Positions 8,220 through 17,041 of a stretch of DNA of 51,373 nucleotides are shown here, in pieces (position 1 is the first letter of the stretch; each line of letters starts with the position of its first letter). The translations under genes were made by a program, and so were the position numbers. The notes beneath the pieces are model-generated. The model saw only the letters and a list, made by a program, of their open reading frames with translations. It was not told the DNA's origin and ran no database searches. Origin of the DNA: Deltaproteobacteria bacterium (lineage in GTDB: Bacteria > Desulfobacterota > Binatia > Binatales > Binataceae); contig PLDK01000043.1 of NCBI GenBank assembly GCA_003135135.1, forward strand, positions 77,734 through 129,106. The letters are read 5' to 3'.

Positions 8220-8255
8220 CCCCCGGGACGCAAAGCCCGGGGGTTTTCTTTTTCT
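8220..8255 (+). terminator. intrinsic terminator after the collagen-like trio
   Basis: Perfect 8-bp stem CCCCCGGG (8220-8227) with CCCGGGGG (8236-8243), loop ACGCAAAG, followed by TTTTCTTTTTCT. It closes the plus-strand island and may also serve the convergent LLM gene, whose stop is 10 bases further on. Confidence 0.9.
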
Positions 8256-8265
8256 GCAAACGGAG

Positions 8266-9276
8266 CTACTTGAGGCGCGGCAACACTTCGGCGCCGAACC
8301 TGTCCAGCGAGCGACGCGCCTTGGCGGGATCGAGTCCCGGCAACTGCATCACGACGATCAACTCGGTCATCGGAGTCGAAGCGAGTACTTCTTCGAGCTT
8401 TGCGGCGACTTCGGAGGCCGTTCCGAGCACGCTGGTGCGTCTAAGCCTGTCCGGGTCCGGACGAATCAGCACCTTGCTCTGGTCGGTAGTGCCGGCAGCA
8501 GCCGAGAGCCATAGCCCGTAAAGCTCGGCCTGGTACATGAGCGCGTCGCGGGTGTCGCGCCACGCCTGTTCCTCGCTGTCGGCGACGTAAACCACGCGGC
8601 TGTTCGCGATACTGTAGCGGGCGGGATCCTTGCCGGCGGCTTTGAGCGCCTCGAGATAGATCCCGATTTCCCTGCGGCCACCGACGCACGCGAACGACAG
8701 ATCGAGCTCGGCGGCGCGCCGAATCGCTTTCGCCGCGCCTGCTCCCCACAGCAGCTCGGGATGCGGCTCGGTCACGGGCCGTGGCAGCACGCGCACGTCG
8801 CGGAACTTGAAATACCTGCCGTCGAAACTGAATCGCTCACCGCTCCACGCAAGCTTGAGAATCTCGATGGTCTCGAGCGTGCGGCCCAGTCGCTGCGCGC
8901 GCGGCACGCCGAAGCCCTCGAACTCCTCGGCCCGGTAGCCCAGGCCAATTCCCAGCCGCAGCCGGCCGCCCGAGACTACATCGACGAACGCCGCATCCTC
9001 GGCAAGCCTCAGCGGATGATAAAACGGCGCCAGCAGGACGTAGGTGCCGATGCTGACGCGGGTGGTGCGGGCCGCGATGGCAGCCGCCGCGGGCATCAGC
9101 GCGGGCAGGTAGCCGTCGTCGGTGAAATGATGCTCGGTGAGCCAGATGGAATCGAAGCCGAGCTGCTCGGCGGCCTCGGCCTGTGCGAGCGACTCGCGGT
9201 AGAGATCGCGAAACGACAGCGGCGAGCCCGGAGGATTGCGGAAATCGAGCTGATAACCAACTTTCACCTTGCGCAC
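8266..9276 (-). CDS. LLM-class (luciferase-like) flavin or F420-dependent oxidoreductase
   Basis: 336 aa. Bacterial-luciferase-like TIM-barrel enzyme using FMNH2 or F420. Family features are the N-terminal LAQAEAAEQLGFDSIWLTEHHF, the TRVSIGTYVLL strand, the HPLRLAEDAAFVDVVSGGRL segment and GLGYRAEEFEGFGV, which in this family binds the cofactor phosphate. The GTG start at 9276 has AGGTGAATC upstream at good spacing. The substrate cannot be read from sequence; monooxygenase and F420 reductase members look alike. Next upstream on the same strand is an SDR gene 56 bases away, so they may be co-transcribed. Confidence 0.9.
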   Translation of the reverse strand: MRKVKVGYQLDFRNPPGSPLSFRDLYRESLAQAEAAEQLGFDSIWLTEHHFTDDGYLPALMPAAAAIAARTTRVSIGTYVLLAPFYHPLRLAEDAAFVDVVSGGRLRLGIGLGYRAEEFEGFGVPRAQRLGRTLETIEILKLAWSGERFSFDGRYFKFRDVRVLPRPVTEPHPELLWGAGAAKAIRRAAELDLSFACVGGRREIGIYLEALKAAGKDPARYSIANSRVVYVADSEEQAWRDTRDALMYQAELYGLWLSAAAGTTDQSKVLIRPDPDRLRRTSVLGTASEVAAKLEEVLASTPMTELIVVMQLPGLDPAKARRSLDRFGAEVLPRLK

Positions 9277-9332
9277 GATTCACCTCATGGCGGAAGTTGC
9301 GACGGGTTGCGTGTCCGTTGTCCGCGCGGCAC

Positions 9333-10112
9333 TCAACGCGCGGCGAGACCGCCGTCAACAATCAATTCCGTGCCAGTGATATAGGACGCGTCGTCGGAGA
9401 GAAGAAAGACGATCGCATTTGCGATCTCCCACGGCGTTCCCTGCCGGCGCAGGGGGATTCGCGCGGCGACGGCGCTCTCGCGATCGCCGACCAAGCGGCG
9501 CACCATCGAGGAATCGATCAGCCCGGGCAGGATCGTGTTGACGCGGATGTTGTCGCGCGCGTGGGAAACCGCGGCCGAGCGTGAAAGCCCCAGGATCGCG
9601 GCCTTGGTCGCCTCGTAGGAAATCACCGAGTTGCTGCGCAACGCGGCCAGCGATGAAACGTTGACGATCGCGCCGCCGCCGGCTTTTGCGATCTCGGGCA
9701 CCGCGTAGCGCATCATCAGGAAATGGCCGCGCAGGTTGACCGCCAGCATCGTGTCGAACTGCGCGGTGGTGGTATTCAGCAAGTTGGCGCCGATGGCGAT
9801 TCCGACGTTATTCACCAGCAGATGGAGCGCGGAGAACGCGCGTATGGTTGCCTCGACGGCGCCGCGGCATTGCTCCTCGATGCTGACGTCGGCGGCGACC
9901 GCTTCGGCGCGTCCACCTTCGTCGCGAATTGCGGCGGCGGTTTGTTCAGCGAGTTCGAGCGAGCGATCGGCGACCATCACGGCCGCGCCTTCGCGCGCGC
10001 ACACTATTGCGGTGGCGCGACCGTTGCCGATGGAGAGTTCCTCACCCGCTTTCGCCGGTCCGTCCGCGCCGCCTCCGACGATTAACGCTACTTTGCCCGT
10101 CAGCCGAGCCAT
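9333..10112 (-). CDS. SDR family NAD(P)-dependent oxidoreductase
   Basis: 259 aa from the ATG at 10112 (MARLTGKVALIVGG), with GAGGAG 8 bases upstream; a TTG five codons earlier is less likely. Classical SDR features: NNVG (usual NNAG), catalytic Ser in VNVSS, the YEATK Tyr-x-x-x-Lys pair, the PGLIDSSM segment and the C-terminal ITGTELIVDGG. The cofactor loop is odd: between GGGAD and SIGNGRATA there are about ten extra residues (GPAKAGEEL), where most SDRs have a compact TGxxxGIG. This resembles an SDR subgroup with a GPGWGNG-type loop. Probably oxidises or reduces a hydroxy/keto group; substrate unknown. Confidence 0.92.
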   Translation of the reverse strand: MARLTGKVALIVGGGADGPAKAGEELSIGNGRATAIVCAREGAAVMVADRSLELAEQTAAAIRDEGGRAEAVAADVSIEEQCRGAVEATIRAFSALHLLVNNVGIAIGANLLNTTTAQFDTMLAVNLRGHFLMMRYAVPEIAKAGGGAIVNVSSLAALRSNSVISYEATKAAILGLSRSAAVSHARDNIRVNTILPGLIDSSMVRRLVGDRESAVAARIPLRRQGTPWEIANAIVFLLSDDASYITGTELIVDGGLAAR

Positions 10113-10276
10113 GATTTGTCTCCTCAAAAAATTGAACGATCAAGCGGCTCGCGCGCGGTTGGAAAGCGCCGCGCATATTGCATAGCTGCGGCATTAGCGC
10201 GGGTGTAAGTACCGCGTCAAGAGAACTCGGCAACGACAGCGCCGCAGCGGCAGCAGCAGCGGCGCATCGGGCGCGG

Positions 10277-10807
10277 TCAGGCGCCTTCGCGATCCTTGAA
10301 ACGGTGGTGCTGATTTGGATCGGGCGGTACCGTCAGCATTTCGCGGGAATAAATCTCGCCGAGATACTCGATCACATTGCGCATCGAGACTACCGCCGTC
10401 GGACGGCCCGCGCCGTCAACCAGCGGAATGTGGCGGAATCCCTCGAGCACCATCTTGTTCAGCGCGAACGCCACATTTGCGTCGGCCGGGAGCGTGAACG
10501 GATCGGCAGTCATCGACACAGACACCGGAGTGTGTAGGAGGTCGAGTGGCTGGGCCGCCACCTTCATCAGGATGTCGCGTTCGGTGAAGATGCCGGTGAG
10601 GCGGTCGTTCTCCATGATCAGAATGCACGAGCGCCGCTCCTTCTGCATCAGGTGAATCGTGTCGGCGAGAGTGGTCGAGGGGGAGACAGTCAGCGCCGGC
10701 TGCGATACAACTTCGCTCAGCACCGTGTGGGCAAGGGCGGATTCAAGAATGGGTCCGGGATGTTCGTCGTCGAATACCCGAGCGCGCGGATCGTCTTCGC
10801 CAGACAT
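10277..10807 (-). CDS. tandem CBS-domain protein
   Basis: 176 aa. Two CBS motifs form one Bateman module: the first around VSQPALTVSPSTTLADTIHLM to GIFTERDILMKV, the second around MTADPFTLPADANVAFALNKM to VVSMRNVIEYL. Stand-alone CBS pairs usually sense adenosine nucleotides or S-adenosylmethionine and act on a partner protein. No catalytic domain is attached. I chose the ATG at 10807 because GGAGG stands 8 bases upstream; the seven extra residues of the longer reading have no such site. Confidence 0.9.
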   Translation of the reverse strand: MSGEDDPRARVFDDEHPGPILESALAHTVLSEVVSQPALTVSPSTTLADTIHLMQKERRSCILIMENDRLTGIFTERDILMKVAAQPLDLLHTPVSVSMTADPFTLPADANVAFALNKMVLEGFRHIPLVDGAGRPTAVVSMRNVIEYLGEIYSREMLTVPPDPNQHHRFKDREGA

Positions 10808-10899
10808 GATGGAGTCCTCCGATGCCAATATTTTGGGATCACACAGTGTAGACGGTTCTCAAGTTTATGGCAAAGGGCGGGTAGTGTTTCAGGCTGTTA

Positions 10900-12519
10900 T
10901 TATGGGCGAGTTGCCGAAGCTTGGCGCGGCGGACCTAGCACCTCACGCACGAGGCCATCGCCTGTCACTTCCGCGGCCGCCATCAGACCCGAGAGCGCCA
11001 CGCCCATGATGCCATGGCCGGTGCGGCAACTCGCGCCGCAGAGATAGAGGCCTGAAACCTCGGTCTTCGAGCTGGGCCGGCGCAGCAGGAATTGATCCGG
11101 GATGGGCGCAATTCCGTAGGACGTTCCGCCCGTCGAGCCGGTGTACCTGGACTGAGTAAGCGGAGTCGCGACCTCTTCAAATGCAATCTGATCTGACAGT
11201 CCGGGGAAAACGCGCTCGGCGGCCGCGATGAGCGAGCGAGCGTACACCAGCTTGTGGTGCCGGTATCCTTCGCTGCGGCGGTAATTGCGGCTGCTGGCGT
11301 CCTCTTCGTTCACTCCCCACGCCGCTGGATCGGACGGCACGATAGACATGATCTGGAGGTTCGTGATCCCGTGCGGAGCCACGCGCGCGTTGGTCGGGTC
11401 CTTGATCGACGCGATCGTTGCATACGCGAACGGCTGCTGGGGAAACTCACCACGAGCGACGGCCGCATAGGCAGGCTCGCAGTCGTAGCCGGGATTAATC
11501 AGGTAGTTGGTGCGCGGATGATCTTCGGCCTTCAGGTCGCGCCGTATACCGAGATACAGGACTCCCAAAGCCGGGGACATCTCGAAGCGCCGGGTGCGAT
11601 CGATGGTCCTGGATTGAAGGTGCTCGGCGCCGACCAAGTCGATCATCGTGCGCTTCAGGTCCGCATCCGAGATCACGATCGGCGCCTGGATGAAACGCCG
11701 CCCCAGGTGCCGGCTGTCCAGTTCGACTCCCTCGACCTTGCCGTCGCGCACGGCGATGCGTTCGACCTTCGTGAGCAGTAGAACCTTGCCTCCGTATCGC
11801 TCGACCGCGTCGGCCAATCGATCCGAGATGACCTGTCCGCCACCTTTCGGATAGTAGGCGCCCTCCATGTAGTGGAGTGCGATGACCGCATGGACAAGGA
11901 GCGAAGCGCGGCTCGGCGGCATGGCATAGGTGCCGTTTTGGGCGGTCAGGACCGCCCTTAGCCGCGCGTCCCTGGTGCAGGAGTCGAGGAATTCGCCCAA
12001 GGTGGCATTTCTCCAGCGCAGGAGCATCAACGAGCGCACCAGCGTCGATGGCGCCTGGGCAGGATTTCCCATGAGCTTCGAAAATCGATCCACCTGGCGA
12101 AGCAGCGTGAGGTAGCGGTCGATCCCACGTTTCTCGCGCGGGAAGTATTCGCAGAGGCGGTCGCGAAAAATCTCCATCCCGCGGGGAATCTTGAACTCGA
12201 AGTCGGGAAAGACCAGCGTGTCGTATCCGTCTGGATCCAACTCTTCGAACTCCAGATCTTCGATTCCCGCGGCGCGCAGGAGCCGGGTCAGCATTCCATC
12301 GGCCTGGCAAGCGCCGATGTAGTGGAGACCGATGTCGAACTCGTAGCCTCTGCGCCGGAAGATAGTGGCGTTGCCGCCGGCGACGCTGTGCTGATCCACC
12401 ACCAGGACTTTTTTGCCCCGGCGCGCGAGGATTGCCGCGGCGGTCAGCCCTCCGGTGCCGGCGCCCACCACGATAACGTCGAAGCGTTCGTCGTTAAGCT
12501 CTCGATAGCGATCGCTCAT
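10900..12519 (-). CDS. FAD-dependent desaturase/isomerase of the CrtI-CrtISO family
   Basis: 539 aa from the ATG at 12519. The N-terminal dinucleotide-binding loop is VVGAGTGGLTAAAILARRGK followed by VLVVDQ, then AGGNATIFRRRGYEFDIGLHYIG, typical of phytoene desaturase, carotenoid isomerase and retinol saturase relatives. The C-terminus has GLYLCGASCRTGHGIMG, the second FAD contact. Likely acts on a polyene or similar lipid; no other carotenoid genes are nearby, so the substrate is open. It is divergent from a TetR gene across a palindromic operator, so that regulator probably controls it. Confidence 0.88.
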   Translation of the reverse strand: MSDRYRELNDERFDVIVVGAGTGGLTAAAILARRGKKVLVVDQHSVAGGNATIFRRRGYEFDIGLHYIGACQADGMLTRLLRAAGIEDLEFEELDPDGYDTLVFPDFEFKIPRGMEIFRDRLCEYFPREKRGIDRYLTLLRQVDRFSKLMGNPAQAPSTLVRSLMLLRWRNATLGEFLDSCTRDARLRAVLTAQNGTYAMPPSRASLLVHAVIALHYMEGAYYPKGGGQVISDRLADAVERYGGKVLLLTKVERIAVRDGKVEGVELDSRHLGRRFIQAPIVISDADLKRTMIDLVGAEHLQSRTIDRTRRFEMSPALGVLYLGIRRDLKAEDHPRTNYLINPGYDCEPAYAAVARGEFPQQPFAYATIASIKDPTNARVAPHGITNLQIMSIVPSDPAAWGVNEEDASSRNYRRSEGYRHHKLVYARSLIAAAERVFPGLSDQIAFEEVATPLTQSRYTGSTGGTSYGIAPIPDQFLLRRPSSKTEVSGLYLCGASCRTGHGIMGVALSGLMAAAEVTGDGLVREVLGPPRQASATRP

Positions 12520-12574
12520 GGCTTTGGCCTCATGGGTTGGCCGGCGAAGCCGCTTGCGCTTCGTCGGGTGGCTT

Positions 12575-12611
12575 GTTAACCTTGTTAACATTAAATGTTA
12601 ACGGTGTCAAC
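12575..12611. promoter_or_regulatory. palindromic operator between the FAD oxidoreductase and tetR
   Basis: A perfect 19-bp palindrome, GTTAACATT-A-AATGTTAAC, lies at 12584-12602. It is flanked by a GTTAAC at 12575-12580 and a degenerate GTGTCAAC at 12604-12611. The site sits between two divergent start codons (12519 minus, 12648 plus) and is strongly A/T-rich against its surroundings, as expected of a TetR operator. Binding is inferred, not shown. Confidence 0.8.
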
Positions 12612-12647
12612 ATACGCCCGTATCGCTGCCGGGAGGGCTTATCGGGC

Positions 12648-13307
12648 GTGAAGAAACGGATTTTGAGTTCCCGGGCGCGGCGCGGCCGTCCGCAGACGGG
12701 CCGCCCGCGCCGCCCCTACCATCACGGCAACCTGCGCGAAGCGATCCTGCAAGCGGCGCTCAGGCTCGTCGAGACCGTGGGTCCCGGCGGGCTCACGCTT
12801 CGCGCCACGGCGCGTTTGGCCGGGGTCTCGCAAGCCGCTCCCTACCGGCACTTCGCCAGCAAGGAAGCATTACTTGCAGCCGTCGCAGAAGAGGGGTTTC
12901 GAGCGCTGACTGCAATGCAGCGGGATAGCACGCGCCATAAGGCCGATCCTATCGAGGGTTTTCAAGCCTTAGGACTTGCCTACATTGGCTTCGCGAGCAG
13001 CCACCCATCCCACTTTCGGGTAATGTTCGCGCCCGAAGTAGCCGACAAGGTTGCGTATCCCACGCTGGCGGAGGCGTCGGCGGAAGCTTTCGGCCTGCTG
13101 GTGGATGTAATCGCGGAGTGCCAGAGGGCGGGTAAGGTGAAAGAGGGCGATCCAAAAGAGTTGGCGCTCGCCGCCTGGTCTATGGTTCATGGGCTCTCGG
13201 CTCTCGTGGTCGATCGCCAACTATCCGAGTTGTACCCTGTAAAGGTCGAAGAGATGGCCAGGAGCGTGACGCAGCGCCTCTTCGACGGCCTCGTGTTACA
13301 TCCGTGA
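12648..13307 (+). CDS. TetR/AcrR family transcriptional regulator
   Basis: 219 aa from the GTG at 12648, which has GGGAGGG about 10 bases upstream; the longer reading from 12537 would start across the operator. The N-terminal helix-turn-helix is typical: REAILQAALRLVETVGPGGLTLRATARLAGVSQAAPYRHFASKEALLAAV (read in parts, about residues 30-80). The all-helical C-terminal half is a TetR_C ligand domain with HPSHFRVMFAP and LAAWSMVHGLSALVVD, a pattern seen in TetR proteins responding to hydrophobic ligands. Most likely represses itself and the divergent FAD gene. Confidence 0.9.
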   Translation: MKKRILSSRARRGRPQTGRPRRPYHHGNLREAILQAALRLVETVGPGGLTLRATARLAGVSQAAPYRHFASKEALLAAVAEEGFRALTAMQRDSTRHKADPIEGFQALGLAYIGFASSHPSHFRVMFAPEVADKVAYPTLAEASAEAFGLLVDVIAECQRAGKVKEGDPKELALAAWSMVHGLSALVVDRQLSELYPVKVEEMARSVTQRLFDGLVLHP

Positions 13308-13359
13308 TCGAGGCCAAACTGTTGTAAACGGACATGAATGCTCGGCCAGGAGTCCTAAG

Positions 13360-14016
13360 ATGGCATTGAAGGTAGTAGGCGCTGGATTTGGACGAACCGG
13401 CACGCTCTCACTAAAGAACGCGCTTGAAAAACTCGGCTTCGGCCCCTGCTATCACATGATGGAAGTTTTTCCGCGCGCCGATCACGCCGCGATGTGGCAT
13501 CGGCTGGCATTCGGGCATCCGATGGACTGGGACCTGATATTCCGCGGCTTCCGCGCGACGGTCGATTGGCCGGGGGCGCGATGGTGGCGCGAAATCGCCG
13601 CGCATTACCCGGATGCGAAGGTGCTGCTCTCGGTGCGCGATCCGGAAGCCTGGTACAAGAGCGTGCGCGATACCATTTACCCGCCGATGAAATTGCCATT
13701 GCCCGACGGCGTGCCCGAAAACTTTCGGCTCCAGCAGGAGATGGTGCGGAAGGCAGTTCTCGCCGAGACGTTCGACAACCGCTTCGAGGACAAGGCTCAC
13801 GCGATCGAGGTGTTCAAGCGGCACACTCAAGAGGTCCGCGATGCGATCGATTCCGTGCGCCTGCTCGTGTTCGACGTGCGGGAAGGATGGACGCCGCTGT
13901 GCCGCTTCCTCGAGGTGCCCATCCCCGACGAACCGTTTCCGCGGCTCAACGACAGCGCGACGACACAGGCGATGTTCCGGCTGATGCAGGAATCAATTTC
14001 CCGCTCCTCAGATTGA
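13360..14016 (+). CDS. sulfotransferase family protein
   Basis: 218 aa. The start carries the 5'-phosphosulfate-binding loop GAGFGRTGTLSLKNALEKLGF, as in the Sulfotransfer_4 group of PAPS-dependent enzymes. HMMEVF and the VLLSVRDPEAWYKSVRDT segment (the 3'-phosphate contact, with Arg and Ser) follow. The protein is shorter than typical eukaryotic sulfotransferases but usual for this bacterial group. The acceptor is unknown. It ends 3 bases from the stop of the convergent desaturase. Confidence 0.9.
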   Translation: MALKVVGAGFGRTGTLSLKNALEKLGFGPCYHMMEVFPRADHAAMWHRLAFGHPMDWDLIFRGFRATVDWPGARWWREIAAHYPDAKVLLSVRDPEAWYKSVRDTIYPPMKLPLPDGVPENFRLQQEMVRKAVLAETFDNRFEDKAHAIEVFKRHTQEVRDAIDSVRLLVFDVREGWTPLCRFLEVPIPDEPFPRLNDSATTQAMFRLMQESISRSSD

Positions 14017-14019
14017 GTC

Positions 14020-15066
14020 CTAGCAGGACGCTTCGGCTTCGCTCCGGGGATGCTCTATCCGGGTTGCGCCCTGGGACTGGGTCGCAGGCGTGGGAGAGGT
14101 ATTGGTCGCGATGCGGGTCTCGTCGAGCAGGGCCTCATCCAGAAGTTCTGGGGGCACCTGGCGGAGGTCCCAGATGATGCCGGCCGCTTCGAGCATCTTG
14201 AGCACGTAGTAAGTGATGTCGATTTCCCACCAGAAAAAGCCGTTGCGCGCTGCCGCCGGGTAATGATGGTGGTTGTTGTGCCATCCCTCGCCGAGCGTGA
14301 CCATTGCGAGCGCGAAGCTGTTGCGGCTGTCGTCGCCGGTCTCGTAGCGGCGCCGGCCGAAGACGTGCGCAAGCGAATTGATCGTAAAAGTGCCGTGCGC
14401 AAGGACCACGGTCGAAATGAAAAAGCCCCAGATGAGCATTTGCGCGCCGGTCGTGTGCAGCCCCGGCGCGTAGCGCTGGAGAAAAGCCCCCAGCCCAAAC
14501 AGCGCGAAGCCGAGAACCGTCGGGACCAGCACGTCGAAGCGATCGAGAAACATCAGCTCCGGAAATTTCGCGAGATCGCGGACCACGCGCAACTCGGCGC
14601 GGAAGTTCGACTCCGACGTGATCCATCCGATGTGGCTCCAGATGAAACCATGCTGACGCGGCGAATGAACGTCGGCGGGCTGGTCGGAGCGCTGATGATG
14701 CAGCCGATGATGCGATGCCCACCATAGCGCCCCGCGCTGCACCGCCGTCGCGCCCATCACGGCGAACACGAACTGGCCGGCGCGCGAGGTCTTGAACGAG
14801 CGATGCGAAAAATAGCGATGGTAGAAGCCCGTGATCGCGAACATCCGGATGAAATACAGAGCGACGGCGACGCCAACCGCGACCGGGCTCCATCCGACCC
14901 AGATCACCCCGAGGCACATCAGATGGACTGCGACGAACGGGATGCATCGGAACCAGTCGGTCTTCTGCGGTCCGTCGGCGGCGGGACTGCCACCGGCCGA
15001 TGTGTCGAACCATCGCGCGATCGCAATGAGAAATCTGCGAGATGTACCTGGTGTCCCTGACGTCAT
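14020..15066 (-). CDS. acyl-CoA/acyl-lipid desaturase (delta-9 type)
   Basis: 348 aa from the ATG at 15066, which has GGGGAGA close upstream; the longer frame adds 37 unlikely residues. An integral-membrane di-iron desaturase: the three histidine boxes are HRYFSHR, HRLHH and HNNHH. Several hydrophobic spans (VAVHLMCLGVIWVGW, FVFAVMGATAV, VLGFALFGLGAF, LIWGFFISTVVLAHGTF) surround them. It introduces a double bond into fatty acyl chains and so adjusts membrane fluidity. An electron donor gene is not adjacent. Confidence 0.93.
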   Translation of the reverse strand: MTSGTPGTSRRFLIAIARWFDTSAGGSPAADGPQKTDWFRCIPFVAVHLMCLGVIWVGWSPVAVGVAVALYFIRMFAITGFYHRYFSHRSFKTSRAGQFVFAVMGATAVQRGALWWASHHRLHHQRSDQPADVHSPRQHGFIWSHIGWITSESNFRAELRVVRDLAKFPELMFLDRFDVLVPTVLGFALFGLGAFLQRYAPGLHTTGAQMLIWGFFISTVVLAHGTFTINSLAHVFGRRRYETGDDSRNSFALAMVTLGEGWHNNHHHYPAAARNGFFWWEIDITYYVLKMLEAAGIIWDLRQVPPELLDEALLDETRIATNTSPTPATQSQGATRIEHPRSEAEASC

Positions 15067-15160
15067 CCTGTCTCCCCGTTTCGCGCCGGAATCAATCCCG
15101 CGCAACGCCCGCTGATGATGCCCAGATTTGCGGGGCTGTGTGAACAAGCGCGAAATCGCT

Positions 15161-16030
15161 TCATTTGACCAGCGCAAGCATTTCGATGTCGTCGAAGCGC
15201 GTGTAGTCGATGCTTCTGCTGCCGTCCGGGTCGAGAATCAGCACGTCGGCGAAGCGCGCGCCCCAAATGATTTCGTCAAGTTCGTAGGTATGCCGGGCAT
15301 GAATGGTCTGAGAAAACGTTTCGTCGAGTCCGGTGATCGACACAACGATTTCGGGCTGGCTATTGGCAAGCGAGTCGTGGGTCTGGCCGAAAAGCGGACT
15401 GTCCTCGACGATGCGATGGACTGCGGTCCAAGACAACGCGAACATCGCACTGCTGCTGCGCGTCATGGTCAGATCGTAGAAGCGGCGGATGGATTCGCCC
15501 TCGACGGTGGTTTCCCAGCGGGTGAAAACGACGTGAATATTCGCCTCGACGATTCGGTTCGCGCGCATGTTCGCCATCCGGATCATCAGGCTGGTCGTGC
15601 CGTCGCGCGGGCCGATGACCACATAGCGGCTGAATCTGACGCGCGCGGTGGGCCGCGAGAACTTCGCGAATACCAGCCCGGTCATCAGCGCCAGCGCGAG
15701 CAGGCCAGTCAGCGCCTCGATGGAGACCAGGATGTTCGAGAACAGCGTGACCGGCACCATCTTGCCGTAACCGATCGTCGCCATGGTCTGTATGCTGAAA
15801 AAAAACATGTCGGCGAACGAGTGGTAACGGGCATTCTCCACGCCGCCGTCGAAGTAGTAGCCGACGGCAAACATAAGGTTGGCGATGATGAACGCCGAAG
15901 CGATTATGCCGATCAAGGCCGGCCACGAAACCGTCACCAAATAATGGTAGAGGTCGTCGAGCGCGCGGGTGGGCGCGCCACGAATCGCACTGTCACCCTT
16001 CATGACGGGGATGGTTGGTCGCTTCCGCAT
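15161..16030 (-). CDS. inward-rectifier potassium channel (KirBac type)
   Basis: 289 aa. Two membrane helices (SWPALIGIIASAFIIANLMF and ALTGLLALALMTGLVF) flank a pore loop with the K+ selectivity filter TIGYG at residues 85-89. The cytosolic beta-rich domain starts at FSRPTARVRFSRYVVIG and includes RMANMRANRIVEANIHV, the signature of the Kir C-terminal domain. Forms a tetrameric K+ channel; bacterial members are gated by lipids and pH. No strong ribosome-binding site is seen for the ATG at 16030; an ATG at 16003 is an alternative. Same strand as the desaturase, 94 bases upstream. Confidence 0.93.
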   Translation of the reverse strand: MRKRPTIPVMKGDSAIRGAPTRALDDLYHYLVTVSWPALIGIIASAFIIANLMFAVGYYFDGGVENARYHSFADMFFFSIQTMATIGYGKMVPVTLFSNILVSIEALTGLLALALMTGLVFAKFSRPTARVRFSRYVVIGPRDGTTSLMIRMANMRANRIVEANIHVVFTRWETTVEGESIRRFYDLTMTRSSSAMFALSWTAVHRIVEDSPLFGQTHDSLANSQPEIVVSITGLDETFSQTIHARHTYELDEIIWGARFADVLILDPDGSRSIDYTRFDDIEMLALVK

Positions 16031-16171
16031 CGGGGGAGAATATAGCGGAGGGCGTCCCTTGAAGGGATGGCTTGCCCTGTTCGAACTTATATCAGCGCGG
16101 GCCAGCGGCCAGCCAGAACACGGAGAGGAGTTCGGTTTTTCCTGGCCCGGGCGCCAGGGGCGGACAGCTGC

Positions 16172-16753
16172 TCACGCGACAACGTGGTCGGAGAAGCCGG
16201 CGACGTCGTGGGTCATGATGAGGAGATCGCGGGCGCGGCCGTCGCGGTCTTCGACCCAGTCTGAAAGCATCGCCTCGATTTGAAAACCCAGGCGCTCGAA
16301 GGAGGCGCGCGCGGCGGTCTGCTCGGTGGTCATCTGGGCGGTGATCTTTTTAAGCCCGAGCGAGCGCGCGAGATCAAATACTTCGGCCACCAGGCGCCTG
16401 CCGAGCCCGGTGCCGCGGTAACGCGACGAGGTAATGACTCGAATTTCGCCGATGTGCCGGGTCCATCGCGCCTGATCAAGATGAACGCTGGCGTAGGCGA
16501 CGAGCTCGCCGTCAATCTCGGTCAGCAGCGTGATGGTGTGTCCGTTCTTGATGTTATTGATCCACTGCCTCACGACGCTGCGGTCGGTGATGTCGGTGCG
16601 CAGAAAGAGCAGGTCGTCGGCGGGGAGCTTCTTGGCGAATTCGACTATCTTGTCGAGGTCGCTGGGTTCCATGACGCGAATGACGGCGCTGCGGCCGTCG
16701 CGGAGTTTAACCTGGATCGGATAGGGGCGGTTGGTCTTTATCTGCTCGGCCAT
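16172..16753 (-). CDS. GNAT family N-acetyltransferase
   Basis: 193 aa. Single GNAT domain: VIRVMEPSDLDKIVEFAKKL at the start, then IGEIRVITSSRYRGTGLGRRLVAEVFDLA, where RGTGLGRR is the acetyl-CoA pyrophosphate loop (R/Q-x-x-G-x-G/A), and ITAQMTTEQTAARASFERLGF. GGAGG is 6 bases before the ATG. The acceptor substrate is unknown. The gene stands alone on the minus strand, divergent from the WS/DGAT gene. Confidence 0.9.
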   Translation of the reverse strand: MAEQIKTNRPYPIQVKLRDGRSAVIRVMEPSDLDKIVEFAKKLPADDLLFLRTDITDRSVVRQWINNIKNGHTITLLTEIDGELVAYASVHLDQARWTRHIGEIRVITSSRYRGTGLGRRLVAEVFDLARSLGLKKITAQMTTEQTAARASFERLGFQIEAMLSDWVEDRDGRARDLLIMTHDVAGFSDHVVA

Positions 16754-17041
16754 CGGAACCTCCGGCGAACTACTGTGCGCAAGCGCCGCTATCGAGACTG
16801 CTCGTAAGATGCTTTTAACTTTTTAACTTTTCAAGTGCTAAGCAGTATGAATTCCCATCCTTAGATCAGCGCGGGCGGTCCGACAAGGGTCGCGGCGGCA
16901 CCATTCAACTTGCATTGAAACGGCCATGCCTGCCAAACTTTGCAGTCCACGGCAATGTCATTTCCAGGATCCTCCCAGCTTGGACCGGGCAGCGCGTCGT
17001 GGCCCAAGCTCCAAGGAAATCCGGCTCGGAGGTGAGTTCAA

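Noticed and set aside
8220-8243. GGGACGCAAAGCCC, similar to part of a c-di-GMP-I riboswitch
   Set aside because: Only one short hairpin matches; no second helix or conserved GCAAACC segment precedes it, and it is better explained as a terminator downstream of a gene.
15128-16045. Plus-strand 305-codon open frame
   Set aside because: Antisense to the KirBac gene, which has an exact selectivity filter and topology.
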